Of a stretch of 6,604 nucleotides of DNA, positions 6,397 to 6,604 are shown piece by piece. The notes under the pieces were generated by a model. It saw nothing but the letters and a program-made list of their open reading frames with translations, had not been told where the DNA came from and did no database searches. The position numbers and the translations under genes were made by a program. This DNA comes from Peptococcaceae bacterium UBA3933 (GTDB taxonomy: Bacteria; Bacillota; Peptococcia; Peptococcales; BICA1-8): assembly GCA_002385805.1 (NCBI GenBank), contig DGEF01000102.1:1-6604 (forward strand). The letters run 5' to 3'. Position 1 is the stretch's first letter. Each line of letters opens with the position of its first letter.

Positions 6397-6473
6397 AAAT
6401 CCACAAGAAAAATGCTTTATTTTATGAGTTATCCTCAGACTTATCCACATTATCCACAATTTTTCTGTCCACA
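6397..6473 (+). promoter_or_regulatory. DnaA-box cluster
   Basis: Two perfect DnaA boxes, TTATCCACA, stand end to end at 6441-6449 and 6450-6458. A one-mismatch box TTATCCTCA lies at 6429-6437. Two weaker matches, AAATCCACA at 6397-6405 and CTGTCCACA at 6465-6473, each have two mismatches. All five have the same orientation. Such clusters occur at oriC, at DnaA-titrating sites, and in promoters controlled by DnaA such as those of dnaA and sda in Bacillus. The sequence shows a likely DnaA-binding region; which role it plays depends on the gene beyond the window. Confidence 0.8.
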
Positions 6474-6496
6474 TGTAGAATTTAATAAAAATATAT

Positions 6497-6503
6497 TTCG
6501 ACA
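6497..6503 (-). promoter_or_regulatory. Spo0A box (0A box) candidate
   Basis: TTCGACA on the + strand reads TGTCGAA on the - strand, an exact match to the 7-base Spo0A box consensus of Bacillus and Clostridia. It lies 24 bases after the last DnaA-like box. A 7-base match alone is weak, but a second near match 30 bases on raises its value. Confidence 0.5.
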
Positions 6504-6526
6504 AGATTTAATTATCAGAAATTTTT

Positions 6527-6533
6527 CTCGACA
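6527..6533 (-). promoter_or_regulatory. Second Spo0A box candidate (one mismatch)
   Basis: CTCGACA on the + strand reads TGTCGAG on the - strand, one base off the Spo0A consensus. It has the same orientation as the site at 6497-6503 and is offset by exactly 30 bases, close to three helical turns, so both would face the same side of the DNA. Confidence 0.42.
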
Positions 6534-6604
6534 GGTTTAGCATTATTTTTCAATAAAATTAGCAAAAATATTAAAAAGAAAACTATTGATTAAATATTCA
6601 TAGG

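Larger units (their letters stand above)
6474..6604. other. AT-rich non-coding stretch downstream of the DnaA boxes
   Basis: This 131-base stretch is very rich in A and T, with runs such as TTTAATAAAAATATATTT right after the last DnaA-like box, a layout compatible with an unwinding element. A single TAG triplet follows the last box (6476-6478), but no repeated DnaA-trio series is evident. No convincing gene or ribosome binding site is seen before the window ends. Weak sigma-A-like elements (TCGACA at 6528-6533, AATAAA about 18 bases on) could form a promoter for a gene beyond 6604, but the match is poor. Confidence 0.4.

Noticed and set aside
6476..6490. Possible DnaA-trio series after the last DnaA-like box
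   Set aside because: Only the first triplet (TAG) fits; the following triplets lack the repeated pattern, so the element is not claimed.
6412..6540. A 42-codon open frame (ATG at 6412, TAG at 6538) running through the DnaA boxes
   Set aside because: It has no ribosome binding site. Its repeated Tyr-Pro-His/Gln residues are simply the translation of the TTATCCACA boxes, and it spans likely regulatory sites, so it is probably not a gene.

Overview
The window reads as a piece of a spore-forming, flagellated anaerobe of the Firmicutes, clostridial side (Peptococcaceae-like relatives are a reasonable guess; no species is claimed). The pointers are strong AGGAGG-type ribosome binding sites, GTG and TTG starts beside ATG, moderately AT-rich DNA, a two-subunit oxygen-sensitive class I fumarase, a sigma-D-type flagellar promoter, and Spo0A-box-like sites near the right end. 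All genes lie on the + strand.

Left part (1-2857), central carbon metabolism. A 17-codon open frame at 1-51 may be the tail of an upstream gene. It is followed by the alpha and beta subunits of an iron-sulfur fumarate hydratase (106-951 and 968-1525) and a compact 409-residue malic enzyme (1588-2817). Together they link fumarate, malate and pyruvate: fumarate + water = malate, and malate + NAD(P)+ = pyruvate + CO2 + NAD(P)H. The block ends in a clear intrinsic terminator at 2829-2857.

Middle part (2858-6381), a self-contained late flagellar operon. A near-consensus sigma-D promoter (TAAA, 15 bases, ACCGATAT) sits at 2872-2898. It is followed by a perfect 12-base palindrome in the leader, then flaG, fliD (filament cap), a small helical FliT/FlgN-like protein, fliS (flagellin chaperone) and a second small helical FliT/FlgN-like protein. 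Gaps between genes are 15-24 bases and each gene has its own ribosome binding site. A strong hairpin terminator (6356-6381) closes the operon. No flagellin gene is present.

Right end (6382-6604), a non-coding AT-rich stretch and the most interesting part. It holds a one-directional cluster of DnaA-box sequences, including two perfect TTATCCACA boxes placed end to end. These are followed by two Spo0A-box-like sites 30 bases apart on the opposite strand. This looks like either a replication-linked regulatory region for a gene starting just past the window, or an origin or DnaA-titrating site. All upstream genes point toward it, which speaks somewhat against the main chromosomal origin.
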